Positions 16,596 through 25,545 of a DNA stretch of 52,757 nucleotides are shown here, one piece after another. Position 1 is the stretch's first letter. Each line of letters starts with the position of its first letter. The DNA is from Burkholderia puraquae (GTDB lineage Bacteria > Pseudomonadota > Gammaproteobacteria > Burkholderiales > Burkholderiaceae): NCBI RefSeq assembly GCF_002099195.1, contig NZ_NBYX01000035.1, positions 1 to 52,757 on the forward strand. Direction: 5' to 3'. A program made the position numbers and the translations under genes. The notes beneath the pieces are model-generated. The model was not told the origin of the DNA and searched no databases. It saw only the letters and a list, made by a program, of their open reading frames with translations.

Positions 16596-18856
16596 TGAAC
16601 GCACCCGACGATATCGACGAAGGCCGCCGGCACTTCATGGTCTCAGGCGCGCTGTTCGTCGCGTTCAGTCTCGCGCCGGCCGCTCGTGCCGCCGCCGAGG
16701 TCGTGATCGCGGACGAAGGCGCGGCCGTCCACGTATCCAGTGCCACCGAAACGCTGGCCGGCAGCCTGAAGACCACCCCGCTGCTGGACGCGTGGATCAA
16801 GATCACGCCCGACGGCAAGGTCACCGTATTCACGGGCAAGGTCGAGCTCGGCACCGGCGTGCGCACCGCGTTGCTGCAGGTGGCGGCCGAGGAGCTGAAC
16901 ATGAAGCCCTCGCTGATCACGTTCCTGACCGCCGACACCGGCGCATCGCCGGACGAAGGCCTGACCGCCGGCAGCCATACGATGGCGGACAGCGGCTCCG
17001 CGCTGCTGAACGCCGCCGCGCAGGTGCGCGGGCTGCTGGTCGACGGCGCGGCGAAGCAGTTCGGCGTCGATCCGCGCAAGCTTACGGTCGCCGATGCGGT
17101 CATCAAGGCGCCGGACGGCCGAACGATGCGCTACGGCGATGCGGTCCGCATCGTCGACCTGCACCGCAACGCGACGCCGACGTCGCCGCTCAAGCCGCCG
17201 GCGACGTTCACCGTAATCGGCACGTCGCTGCCGCGCGTCGACATTCCGAACAAGGTCACGGGCGGCGTCAGCTACGTGCAGGACATGGAACTGCCCGGCA
17301 TGCTGCATGCGCGCGTCGTGATGCCGCCGGTGTACGACGCGAAGCTGCAGTCGTTCGACGAAGCCGCGATCCTGAAGATGCCGGGCGTCGTGCGGATCGT
17401 GCGCAACGGCAGCATGCTGGCCGTCGTCGCCCAGGGCGAATGGCAGGCGGTCGTCGCGCAGCGCGCGCTGGCCGCCGGCAGCCGCTGGTCGGCGGGCCGC
17501 GCGTTGCCGGATCGCGCGACGGTCCATGAAGACCTGAAGCGCATCGCCACGCAGAACATCGAGATCGCCAACACGCATGCGGCCACCGCGCCGGCGGCGA
17601 AGACGCTGAGCGCCACGTTCCGGAAGAACTACCTGCTGCACGGCTCGATCGGGCCGTCCTGTTCGGTCGCCCATCTCGAGAACGGCACGCTGACCGTGTG
17701 GACCCACTCGCAGGGCGTGTATCCGCTGCGCGACGCGCTCGCCGAGATGCTGTCGATGCCGAAGGCGGCGATCCGCTGCATTCACACCGAGGGCTCCGGC
17801 TGCTACGGGCACAACGGTGCGGACGATGCTGCCGCGCACGCGGCGCTGATCGCGGCCGCGATGCCGGGCAAGCCGATTCGCGTCCAGTGGATGCGCGAAC
17901 AGGAACACACGTGGGACCACTTCACGCCGGCCATGGTCACCGAGATCCGCGCGTCGCTCGACGCCGGCGGCCGTATCGTCGACTGGCAGTACGCGCTGTG
18001 GAGCAGCTCGCACAACGAACGCATCGTCAATGCCGGCAGGCTGCTGCCGGCGCGGATGCTCGAGCCGCCGTTCGTTCCCGCGCCGTCGACGCCGATGCTG
18101 CAGCCCGAGGGCGGCGGGGATCGCAATGCGATCCCGCTGTATGCGCTCCCGAACATGCACATCGTCAACCACTTCTCGCCGACGATGCCGCTGCAGACGT
18201 CGGCCATGCGCTCGCTCGGCGCGCATACGAACGTCTGGTCGATCGAAAGCTTCATGGACGAGCTCGCGCACGCGGCCGGCATCGATCCCGTCGAATTCCG
18301 GCTGCGCCACCTGCAGGACCACCGCGCGCGCCAGGTGATCAAGCTCGCCGCGACGAAATTCGGCTGGCCCCGCCCGCCGCGCGAACGCAACCGCGGCGTG
18401 GGCTTCGCGTTCGGCAAATACAAGAACCTGATGGCCTACGTCGCGATCGCGGTCGACATTTCGGTGGTGCCGGAAACGGGCCAGGTGACGCTCGACCATG
18501 CGGAAGTCGCCGTCGACGCGGGCCAGGTCGTGTCGCCGGACGGCATCCGCAACCAGATCGAAGGCGGGATCGTGCAGGCCGCCAGCTGGACGCTGTACGA
18601 GGCGCTGAACTACGATACGCAGCGCATTCGCAGCTTCGACTGGAGCAGCTACCCGATCCTGCGTTTCCAGGCGGCGCCGCAAAGCGTGAAGGTGCACCTG
18701 ATCAACCGTCCCGGCGCACCGTTTCTCGGCGCGGCCGAGGCATCCATGGGGCCGACCGCCGGCGCGCTCGCCAACGCGATCTTCGACGCGACCGGCCAGC
18801 GCCCGCGCGACATGCCATTTGCCGGTGAAGGGCTCAGGAAACGCATCGACGCCTAG
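16595..18856 (+). CDS. molybdopterin-dependent large subunit, isoquinoline 1-oxidoreductase-like
   Basis: 753 residues. An N-terminal twin-arginine signal is likely (EGRRHFMVSGALFVAFSLAP), implying export of the folded holoenzyme with its small subunit. Recognisable segments include GKVELGTGVRTALLQVAAEE, GSHTMADSG, the swivel region YGHNGADDAAAHAAL and a C-terminal GAAEASMGPTAGALANAI, whose Glu occupies the place of the catalytic Glu of xanthine oxidases. This arrangement matches the single-chain large subunits of the IorB type that use a cytochrome rather than a FAD subunit. The substrate is probably an N-heterocycle or aldehyde; the sequence does not decide. Third gene of the operon started at 14818. 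Confidence 0.92.
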   Translation: MNAPDDIDEGRRHFMVSGALFVAFSLAPAARAAAEVVIADEGAAVHVSSATETLAGSLKTTPLLDAWIKITPDGKVTVFTGKVELGTGVRTALLQVAAEELNMKPSLITFLTADTGASPDEGLTAGSHTMADSGSALLNAAAQVRGLLVDGAAKQFGVDPRKLTVADAVIKAPDGRTMRYGDAVRIVDLHRNATPTSPLKPPATFTVIGTSLPRVDIPNKVTGGVSYVQDMELPGMLHARVVMPPVYDAKLQSFDEAAILKMPGVVRIVRNGSMLAVVAQGEWQAVVAQRALAAGSRWSAGRALPDRATVHEDLKRIATQNIEIANTHAATAPAAKTLSATFRKNYLLHGSIGPSCSVAHLENGTLTVWTHSQGVYPLRDALAEMLSMPKAAIRCIHTEGSGCYGHNGADDAAAHAALIAAAMPGKPIRVQWMREQEHTWDHFTPAMVTEIRASLDAGGRIVDWQYALWSSSHNERIVNAGRLLPARMLEPPFVPAPSTPMLQPEGGGDRNAIPLYALPNMHIVNHFSPTMPLQTSAMRSLGAHTNVWSIESFMDELAHAAGIDPVEFRLRHLQDHRARQVIKLAATKFGWPRPPRERNRGVGFAFGKYKNLMAYVAIAVDISVVPETGQVTLDHAEVAVDAGQVVSPDGIRNQIEGGIVQAASWTLYEALNYDTQRIRSFDWSSYPILRFQAAPQSVKVHLINRPGAPFLGAAEASMGPTAGALANAIFDATGQRPRDMPFAGEGLRKRIDA

Positions 18857-18926
18857 CGTCATCGCACCACCGATCGCGCCGGCACGAACCGGCACCGACA
18901 CTCGACAGGCTGGAGATTTCTGAACG

Positions 18927-19844
18927 ATGGATACCTTGCTTTCGATGCGCGTGTTTACGCGCATCGTCGAAACGGGCAGCTTCACGCGTGCGTCGGATAC
19001 GACCGGGCTCACCACGCCGCGCGTGTCCGCCCTGCTGAGCACGCTCGAACAGCATCTCGGCTGCCGGCTGCTGAACCGCACGACGCGCCGCATCTCGCTG
19101 ACCGAGGACGGCCAGGCTTACTACGAACGCTGCGTCGGCGTGCTGCGCGAAATCGACGACATGGAAGCGGCGGTCTCGCAGGCGCGCAACGTGCCGCGCG
19201 GCCGCCTGAAAGTGAACCTGCCGCCGGCCATGGCCAAGCAGATCATGGTGCCGGCGCTGCCCGAATTTCTTGCCGCCCATCCGAACATCTCGATCGAACT
19301 CGGCGTGACCGATCGCCAGATCGACCTCGTCGGCGAGGGCGTCGATTGCGTGGTGCGCATCGGGGCGCTCGACGACTCGGGCATGATCGCGAAACGGATC
19401 GGCAGCCTGACCACCTGCACGTGCGCGGCCCCCGCATATCTCGACCGATGCGGCGCGCCCGACACGGTCGACGATCTCGCGCAGCATGTCGCGATCAGCC
19501 ACATCTCGGCCGATACCGGCCGCCCGCGCCCGTGGGACTATGTCGTCGACGGCGAAACGCGCATCGTGCAGATGTGCGGCACGGTCGCGGTCAACGACGC
19601 CGATACCTACATCGAGTGCGGCGTCGCGGGCATCGGCCTGATCAAGACGTCGCTCTACCTGGTCGAACCGTACCTGAAATCGGGGCGACTGCGCGAGGTG
19701 CTGACCGATTTCAACGCGCCGCCCCGGCCGATCTCGATCCTGTATCCGCCCAATCGGCATACGCCCGTCAAGCTCAAGATCTTCGTCGACTGGCTGGCCG
19801 ACCTGTTCGCGCAGATTCCGACGCTGCAAGGGCAGCGCCGCTGA
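18927..19844 (+). CDS. LysR-family transcriptional regulator (CrgA-like subgroup)
   Basis: 305 residues. The N-terminal HTH is typical (MDTLLSMRVFTRIVETGSFT, RVSALLSTLEQHLGCRLLNR, TTRRISLTEDG), as in the large subgroup that starts M-D-x-L with an x-F-x-R-I-V-E-T-G-S-F-T helix. The effector domain contains VDCVVRIGALDDSGMIAKRI. It lies 70 bp after the molybdenum hydroxylase gene and 325 bp before an MFS transporter gene on the same strand. LysR genes next to MFS plus old-yellow-enzyme genes often control them, which is my guess here. Confidence 0.93.
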   Translation: MDTLLSMRVFTRIVETGSFTRASDTTGLTTPRVSALLSTLEQHLGCRLLNRTTRRISLTEDGQAYYERCVGVLREIDDMEAAVSQARNVPRGRLKVNLPPAMAKQIMVPALPEFLAAHPNISIELGVTDRQIDLVGEGVDCVVRIGALDDSGMIAKRIGSLTTCTCAAPAYLDRCGAPDTVDDLAQHVAISHISADTGRPRPWDYVVDGETRIVQMCGTVAVNDADTYIECGVAGIGLIKTSLYLVEPYLKSGRLREVLTDFNAPPRPISILYPPNRHTPVKLKIFVDWLADLFAQIPTLQGQRR

Positions 19845-20168
19845 ACGCGGCCACCGGCTGCCCTGCCCGGACGCGCGTCCCCGCCCCGACCGTTTTCACG
19901 CCCCGACACCGCGTGCGCCGCCGAACGGCCTCGCGAGCGTCGGCGCGCGCGGTTCGCCGCCTGTCCCGCCGCGCGGCGGCGCCGATGCCCGCGAGCTTTC
20001 CACGCCTTTGCGCGGCACGCAATGCTCGATTGCGCGACGGACGTATTCCGCTGTTGCCGCTCGATCAATAGTCTTGACGGCAATGCGGCGTGCCCGGCTC
20101 GCCGCTTGCGGAATCGCCACGCGCCGCCCGGCAAACGGGCGCCCGACATCTCGTTCAAGGAGTCGACC
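19845..20168. other. 324-bp intergenic region upstream of the MFS gene
   Basis: No gene seen. It probably carries the promoter for the transporter/reductase pair. TCAATAGTCTTGACGGCAATG at about 20065-20085 includes TTGACG, a fair -35 element, but no matching -10 is obvious. The ribosome binding site AAGGAG (20158-20163) precedes the MFS start. Confidence 0.4.
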
Positions 20169-21386
20169 ATGTCAACGGAATCCACCCCGCTCGCAGCCCA
20201 CGGGCAGGCGGCCAGGCTCACGCAGGGCCTCATCGTGCTGTTCGCGTTCAGTTGCGGCGCGATCGTCGCGAACCTGTACTACGCGCAACCGATCACCGAA
20301 CTCATCGCGCCCGGGCTGCACATGTCCGGCTCGGCGGCGAGCCTCATCGTGTCGCTGACGCAGATCGGCTACGCGCTCGGCCTGTTCTTCATCGTGCCGC
20401 TCGGCGACCTGCTCGAGAACCGCAAGCTGATGATCGTCACGGCCCTGATCTCGATCGCAAGCCTCGCAGCGGCCGCGGTGGCCCGGACGCCCGGCCTGTT
20501 CCTCGCGATCTCGCTGCTGATCGGCTTCAGTTCGGTCGCCGTCCAGATCCTGGTGCCGCTCGCCGCGCACCTCGCGCCGGATCACTCGCGTGGCCGGGTC
20601 GTCGGCACGATCATGAGCGGCCTGCTGCTCGGCATCCTGCTCGCGCGCCCGCTGTCGAGCGTGGTGGCCGACGCGTTCGGCTGGCGCTTCGTGTTCGCGG
20701 CCGCCGCGGGGCTGATGACGCTCGTGACGGCCGTGCTCGCGCTGACGATTCCGTCGCGCCGGCCCGAGCATCGCGCGACCTATTTCGCGCTGATCGGCTC
20801 GCTGCTGCACCTCGTTCGCACGATGCCGGTGCTGCGCCATCGCGCGTTCTACCAGGGCCTGATGTTCGCGTCGTTCAGCCTGTTCTGGACCGCCGTGCCG
20901 GTCGAGCTGACGCGCCACTACGGGCTGTCGCAATCCGCCATCGGCCTGTTCGCGCTGGTCGGCGCGATCGGCGCGACGTCGGCGCCGGTCGCCGGCCGCC
21001 TTGCGGATGCCGGCCATACCGTGCGGGCCACGCTGATCGCGCTGGTCGCCGGCGCACTGTCGTACGCCGTCGCGCTGATGCACGGCGCCGGCCTGTACGG
21101 CCTCGTCGTCACGGGCATCGTGCTCGATTTCGCCGTGCAGATGAACATGGTGCTGGGCCAGCGCGAGATCTACGCGCTGGATGCAACGAGCCGCAACCGC
21201 CTGAACGCGCTGTACATGACCAGCATCTTCGTCGGCGGCGCCGTCGGCTCCGCGCTCGCGAGCCCGCTGTACGAGCACGGCGGCTGGCCGCTCGTCGCGG
21301 CGGTCGCCGGTGCCTTCCCGATCGTCGCGCTCGCGCACTACCTCGCAATCGGGCGGCCGCACGCGCAACGTCACGCACGCGCCTGA
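20169..21386 (+). CDS. MFS transporter (drug/efflux type, YnfM/NepI-like)
   Basis: 405 residues with twelve predicted membrane helices. An ATG at 20169 follows AAGGAG by five bases. Family marks are ANLYYAQPITELIAPGLHMS near the N-terminus and the loop-2/3 signature LGDLLENRKLMI (the D-R/K-R-x-G-R-R-type motif). The C-terminal half shows another six helices with MNMVLGQREIYALDATSRNR in the loop before helices 11-12, characteristic of the MFS group often annotated as arabinose or purine efflux. It exports or exchanges a small molecule at the inner membrane; substrate unknown. Likely co-transcribed with the reductase at 21540. Confidence 0.9.
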   Translation: MSTESTPLAAHGQAARLTQGLIVLFAFSCGAIVANLYYAQPITELIAPGLHMSGSAASLIVSLTQIGYALGLFFIVPLGDLLENRKLMIVTALISIASLAAAAVARTPGLFLAISLLIGFSSVAVQILVPLAAHLAPDHSRGRVVGTIMSGLLLGILLARPLSSVVADAFGWRFVFAAAAGLMTLVTAVLALTIPSRRPEHRATYFALIGSLLHLVRTMPVLRHRAFYQGLMFASFSLFWTAVPVELTRHYGLSQSAIGLFALVGAIGATSAPVAGRLADAGHTVRATLIALVAGALSYAVALMHGAGLYGLVVTGIVLDFAVQMNMVLGQREIYALDATSRNRLNALYMTSIFVGGAVGSALASPLYEHGGWPLVAAVAGAFPIVALAHYLAIGRPHAQRHARA

Positions 21387-21539
21387 ACCGATGCCCGCGG
21401 CCGGTTGGCGAACGGATGCCGCCCGGGTCGTTCGGGCGCCGGAACGCTGCCGGTACATCTCCCCCGACTTTCCGCAGGACCCGCCGCTTGCCTCCGGGCG
21501 ACGGCGGCGGCGCCCTGCTCCATGCACAAGGAATCCACC

Positions 21540-22652
21540 ATGTCTTCCCTGCTCGACACCTACGATCTGCGCGGCTTGCCGCTTCCGAACCGAGTCGTGA
21601 TGGGGCCGATGACGCGTTCGCGCGCGCCGTCACGCGGCCAGCCGACCGCGCTCATGGCCGAGTATTACGCACAGCGCGCATCCGCCGGCCTGATCGTCAC
21701 CGAGGCGACCAACGTCAGCCACGCGTCCGCGGCATTCGAGCTGACGCCCGGGCTCGTCACCGACGAGCAGGCGGCCGGCTGGAAGCAGGTCACGGACGCG
21801 GTTCACGCGAACGGCGGCCGCATCTTCGCGCAGCTGTGGCACGGCGGCCGTGTCAGCTCGCTGGCGTTGCTCGACGGCCACGCGCCGCTGTCGCCGTCCG
21901 GCATCAACGACGACCTCGAGCATTTGCAGGTGTGGGCGCAGTTGCACAACGGCTATTACACGAAGATTCACGCGACGCCGTCGCGCGCGATGACGACCGA
22001 CGAAGTCGCCGCGACGGTCGACGAATTCCGCTGCGCGGCCGCCCGCGCGATGGCGGCCGGCTTCGACGGCGTCGAACTCCACGCGGCCAACGGCTACCTG
22101 CCGCACCAGTTCCTGTCGTCGACGCTGAACCGCCGCGACGACCGCTACGGCGGCTCGGTCGCGAACCGCGCGCGCTTTCTCGAGGAAATCGTCGACGCGG
22201 TCGGCGACGTGATGCCGCGCAGCCGCGTGGGCGTGCGCATCTCGCCGTACGCGCAATACAACAACGTGCGGGATGCGGATCCGGATGCGACGTACGCGTA
22301 CGTCGGCCGCATGCTCGACGAGGCGGGCGTCGCCTACCTGCACGCGGCCGATACCAACGGCTGGAGCGGCGAGCCCGACCTGCCGCGCATCATCGAGCAC
22401 ACGCGCAAGACCTTCGGCGGCACGCTGATCGTCAACGGCGGCATCACGCCGGACGCCGCGAATGCGCTGATCGATGCGGGCGACGCCGATCTCGTCGCAT
22501 TCGCTCGCGCATACATCGCGAACCCGGATCTTGTCGAACGCATCGCCATGCACGCGCCGCTCGCCGCGCCGAAGTCGATCGGCTGGTATGGCGGCGACCG
22601 CGCGGGATACGTCGACTACGCGCGGCACGGCGCAGCGGAACCGGCCGCCTGA
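21540..22652 (+). CDS. old-yellow-enzyme-family alkene reductase (NemA-like)
   Basis: 370 residues, a complete FMN TIM barrel. AAGGAA lies seven bases before the ATG. Motifs: NRVVMGPMTRSRA at the FMN-binding first strand, QLWHGGRVS, the substrate-binding H-x-x-N pair in ELHAANGYLPHQFLSS, NRRDDRYGGS, and the FMN phosphate site IVNGGIT followed by DLVAFARAYIANPDL. These place it with NAD(P)H-dependent reductases of activated alkenes, quinones, N-ethylmaleimide or nitrate esters. With the upstream exporter it looks like an electrophile-detoxification pair. A strong hairpin follows at 22696. Confidence 0.94.
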   Translation: MSSLLDTYDLRGLPLPNRVVMGPMTRSRAPSRGQPTALMAEYYAQRASAGLIVTEATNVSHASAAFELTPGLVTDEQAAGWKQVTDAVHANGGRIFAQLWHGGRVSSLALLDGHAPLSPSGINDDLEHLQVWAQLHNGYYTKIHATPSRAMTTDEVAATVDEFRCAAARAMAAGFDGVELHAANGYLPHQFLSSTLNRRDDRYGGSVANRARFLEEIVDAVGDVMPRSRVGVRISPYAQYNNVRDADPDATYAYVGRMLDEAGVAYLHAADTNGWSGEPDLPRIIEHTRKTFGGTLIVNGGITPDAANALIDAGDADLVAFARAYIANPDLVERIAMHAPLAAPKSIGWYGGDRAGYVDYARHGAAEPAA

Positions 22653-22695
22653 ACCCCGCGGCGACGCGGCGGCCCGGCGCCATGCCCGGCACGAC

Positions 22696-22721
22696 CGGCC
22701 GGCTGCGGCAGAAGCCGGCCG
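22696..22721. terminator. 9-bp hairpin between converging genes
   Basis: CGGCCGGCT (22696-22704) pairs perfectly with AGCCGGCCG (22713-22721) around an 8-base loop. It lies in the 88-bp gap between the convergent alkene-reductase and HD-family genes and could terminate both, although neither side has a long U-tract. Confidence 0.55.
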
Positions 22722-22740
22722 CCTCTTCGCCACGGCTCGT

Positions 22741-23412
22741 TCAGGCGTCGTTCCAGCGCGCACCGAGCACGCGACCGCAGAAATTCGGCCGGTGAAAATC
22801 CGGGTCGACCCGCTCGAGCACGTCGGCGCTCCATGTGCCGAACGTCGACGCGGGCCGGTGCGCGACTCCGCGCGCGACCGCATCGAGGAACGCGGCGCCG
22901 AATCCGTCGCCGCGCGGGTACGCGGCGAGCAGCGCGCGGCGCTCGTCGGCGGAATACGCGTCGAAGTTCGCGGCCATCAGGTCCGTCGCGACCGCGGACG
23001 ACAACGCACGCGCCAGCGGCGACATGCGCGCGGCCACGCCAGGTGTCGTATGCAGCGCGATTGCGCGCCATACGTCGTCGCACACAGGCAGCGGCGACTG
23101 ATGCCGCAGCAGGAACGCGTGCGCGGCATCGGCGCTGTCGAGCTCGTAGCGCGCGCTCGAGCGGCAATACGCGGCACTCAGGCCCATGTTCGCGTACATC
23201 GCAGCCACGTACAGCGCCTCGGCATCGCACGTCTCGCCCGCACGGCGCGCGGCGAGCGATGCGAGGACGAATACCCGGCAAGCGTGATTGGCGATCACGT
23301 GCGGCAGCGACGCGCGCGCGGCTTCGGCGGCCTCGATCGCGATCGGCGTCACCGGAATGCGGATGCCGGCGACTTCGTCATCCGACGGCGCGCTCGTGGG
23401 CGCAGCACTCAT
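22741..23412 (-). CDS. HD-superfamily protein (cyanamide-hydratase-like) lacking the His-Asp pair
   Basis: 223 residues. AAGGAG precedes the ATG at 23412. The order of motifs matches HD-domain proteins of the cyanamide hydratase type: NHACRVFVLASLAA (first metal His), then the helix that should contain H-D, then RYELDSADAAHAFLLRH, IALHTTPGVA, and ATDLM. Where relatives read A-A-L-x-H-D-x-G-L, this protein reads YVAAMYANMGL, so residues 74-75 are Ala-Asn instead of His-Asp. The metal site is therefore incomplete and hydrolase activity is doubtful. The C-terminal FGTWSADVLERVDPDFHRPNF is also family-like. Located 95 bp downstream of the amidohydrolase gene on the same strand, so possibly co-transcribed. 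Confidence 0.8.
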   Translation of the reverse strand: MSAAPTSAPSDDEVAGIRIPVTPIAIEAAEAARASLPHVIANHACRVFVLASLAARRAGETCDAEALYVAAMYANMGLSAAYCRSSARYELDSADAAHAFLLRHQSPLPVCDDVWRAIALHTTPGVAARMSPLARALSSAVATDLMAANFDAYSADERRALLAAYPRGDGFGAAFLDAVARGVAHRPASTFGTWSADVLERVDPDFHRPNFCGRVLGARWNDA

Positions 23413-23507
23413 CTTGTCTCCTTGTGCCCCGTGCCGGGGCCGGAAAGTTGTTCATTCTTCGCTCGGCACGCGTCGAGGTGGCCCCCACACGTGCCGGTAT
23501 CGATCGC

Positions 23508-25388
23508 CTAAAACGCTGGGCCAAGGCCACCGAATGCGTCGCGCGGCTCGACGAGTTCCGTGGCGGCCGCATGCAGGCGCCGCGCGAAACGGCGTCCGTA
23601 TTCGCGCGCGAAACCGGTCTCGCGGCCGGCATCGGCCGCGTCGCGCGGCTGCGCCGACGCGGCCGGACGCCGCCGGCCGGTGCCGCCGAATTCGGCCACC
23701 GGCGACCACGCGGGACGCACCGGCAGCGGCGGCGGCGCCAGCGGCGCGAATTCGTCGTCCGCGTGCACGACCTTGCCGTCGACGATCGTCAGGACCGACG
23801 ACAGGTGCTTGATGCGCGACTCGTCGATCGTGAAGTAATCGTCGGTCAGCACGGTGAAATCCGCATACCGGCCGGGTACCAGCGCGCCCTTGCGATCGTC
23901 TTCGTTCGAGAACCACGCGCTGCCCACCGTGTAGCGGCGCAGCGCCTCCATCCGGCTCAGCCGGTTGCCTTCCGGATACAGCACGGTGCCGCCGACCGTC
24001 CGCCCCGACACCATCCAGTACAACGACACGAACGGGTTGTAGCTCGCAATGCGAGTCGCATCGGAGCCGGCGCCGACCGGCAGGCCGGCCGCCAGCATCG
24101 CGCGGATCGGCGGCGTGCGCGTGGCGGCTTGTACGCCATAGCGCGCAACGAAGTACTCGCCCTGGAACGCCATCCGGTGCTGGACCGTCACGCCGCCGCC
24201 GAGCGCCGCGATGCGCGCGATGTTCGCATCCGAAATCGTCTCACAATGATCGAAGAACCAGCGCAGGCCGTCGAACGGAACATCGCGGTTCACGGCTTCG
24301 AGCACGTTCAGGAAGCGGCCGATCGATTCGTCGTACGTCGCATGCAGCCTGAACGGCCAACGGTGCCTGACCAGCAGCCGGACGACCGCGGTCAGCTCCG
24401 CCTCGAGCACGTCGGGCAGGTCCGGGCGCGGCTCGAGGAAATTGCCGAAATCCGCTGCGGAATACACCAGCAGTTCGCCGGCGCCGTTCATCCGCAGGAA
24501 TGCATCGCCGTCGCCCGGCTTCGCCAGCGTCATCCAGCGCGCGTAGTCGTCGACTTCGCGCCCCGCATGCTGCACGAACAGGCTGTACGCGATGCGCACC
24601 GTCATTTCCCCGCGCTCGGCAAGCGCCATGATCGCGGCGTAGTCGTCCGGATAGGCCTGGGAATCGCCGCCGGCGTCGATCGCGCTGGTCACGCCGAGGC
24701 GGTTCAGTTCGCGCATGAAGTGCCGCATCGAATTCATCTGATCTTCGAAGCCGAGCTTGGGGCCCTTCTCGAGCGCCGCATGCAGGACGGCCATGTCCGG
24801 GCGCGCGATCAGCATGCCGGTCGGCCTGCCGGCACGGTCGCGCTGGATCTCGCCGCCGGGCGGATCGGACGTGTCGCGACCATAGCCGATCGCGCGCAGC
24901 GCGGCCGCGTTCAGCAGCGCGCTGTCGCCCAGATGCATCACGAAGACCGGCGTGTCGGGCGCGATCGCATTGAGTTCGGCCACCGTCGGCCCGCGCTTTT
25001 CCGCGAACTGGAATTCGGTCCAGCCGCCGACGACGCGCACCCACTGCGGCGCAGGCGTGCGCAGCACCTGGCGACGCAGCATGCAGAGCGCCTCGGCCAG
25101 CGTCGACACGCCGTCCCAGCGCAGCTCCAGGTTGAAATTCAGGCCGCCGCGAATCACGTGCAAGTGCGAGTCGTTCAGCCCCGGGATCACGGTGCGGCCG
25201 TTCAGGTCGATGTGCAGCGTGTCGTCGCGCACGTGGCGCATGACCTCGTGCCCGCTGCCGGCCGCGAGAATCCGGCCATCCTTCACCGCGAGCGCGGTCA
25301 CGAACGACCGCGTGTCGTCCTGCGTCGCGATCTTGCCGTTGTAGACGATGAGGTCCGCCGATTCCGCGGATTGCGTCACCTTAAGCAC
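23508..25388 (-). CDS. TIM-barrel amidohydrolase (YtcJ/NfdA-like)
   Basis: 626 residues from the GTG at 25388, which has GGGGAGG six bases upstream; a longer ATG start at 25439 has no comparable site. The product matches the amidohydrolase family 3 group that includes N-substituted formamide deformylase: VYNGKIATQDD, the metal H-x-H in PGLNDSHLHVIRGG, HATYDES, FDHCETISD and GAGSDATRIASYNP with the catalytic Asp, then the C-terminal RYADFTVL and TIVDGKVV. After about residue 540 the sequence is a low-complexity Pro/Arg/Ala tail that is not part of the enzyme core. It hydrolyses an amide-type bond; substrate unknown. Followed by the HD-family gene. Confidence 0.9.
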   Translation of the reverse strand: MLKVTQSAESADLIVYNGKIATQDDTRSFVTALAVKDGRILAAGSGHEVMRHVRDDTLHIDLNGRTVIPGLNDSHLHVIRGGLNFNLELRWDGVSTLAEALCMLRRQVLRTPAPQWVRVVGGWTEFQFAEKRGPTVAELNAIAPDTPVFVMHLGDSALLNAAALRAIGYGRDTSDPPGGEIQRDRAGRPTGMLIARPDMAVLHAALEKGPKLGFEDQMNSMRHFMRELNRLGVTSAIDAGGDSQAYPDDYAAIMALAERGEMTVRIAYSLFVQHAGREVDDYARWMTLAKPGDGDAFLRMNGAGELLVYSAADFGNFLEPRPDLPDVLEAELTAVVRLLVRHRWPFRLHATYDESIGRFLNVLEAVNRDVPFDGLRWFFDHCETISDANIARIAALGGGVTVQHRMAFQGEYFVARYGVQAATRTPPIRAMLAAGLPVGAGSDATRIASYNPFVSLYWMVSGRTVGGTVLYPEGNRLSRMEALRRYTVGSAWFSNEDDRKGALVPGRYADFTVLTDDYFTIDESRIKHLSSVLTIVDGKVVHADDEFAPLAPPPLPVRPAWSPVAEFGGTGRRRPAASAQPRDAADAGRETGFAREYGRRFARRLHAAATELVEPRDAFGGLGPAF

Positions 25389-25545
25389 CTTCAGCCTCCC
25401 CGCTCGCGCCGCAGGCCGGCATACGGCCGCATGCGGCATCCCTGCGGCTTGACGTTACACGGACCATCCACCCTCCCTTGAATGTTGAACGATCGGACAG
25501 CCGGCCGCGGTGCGCGGGCGCGTCCTTCCCGGGCCATGCCCGCCG

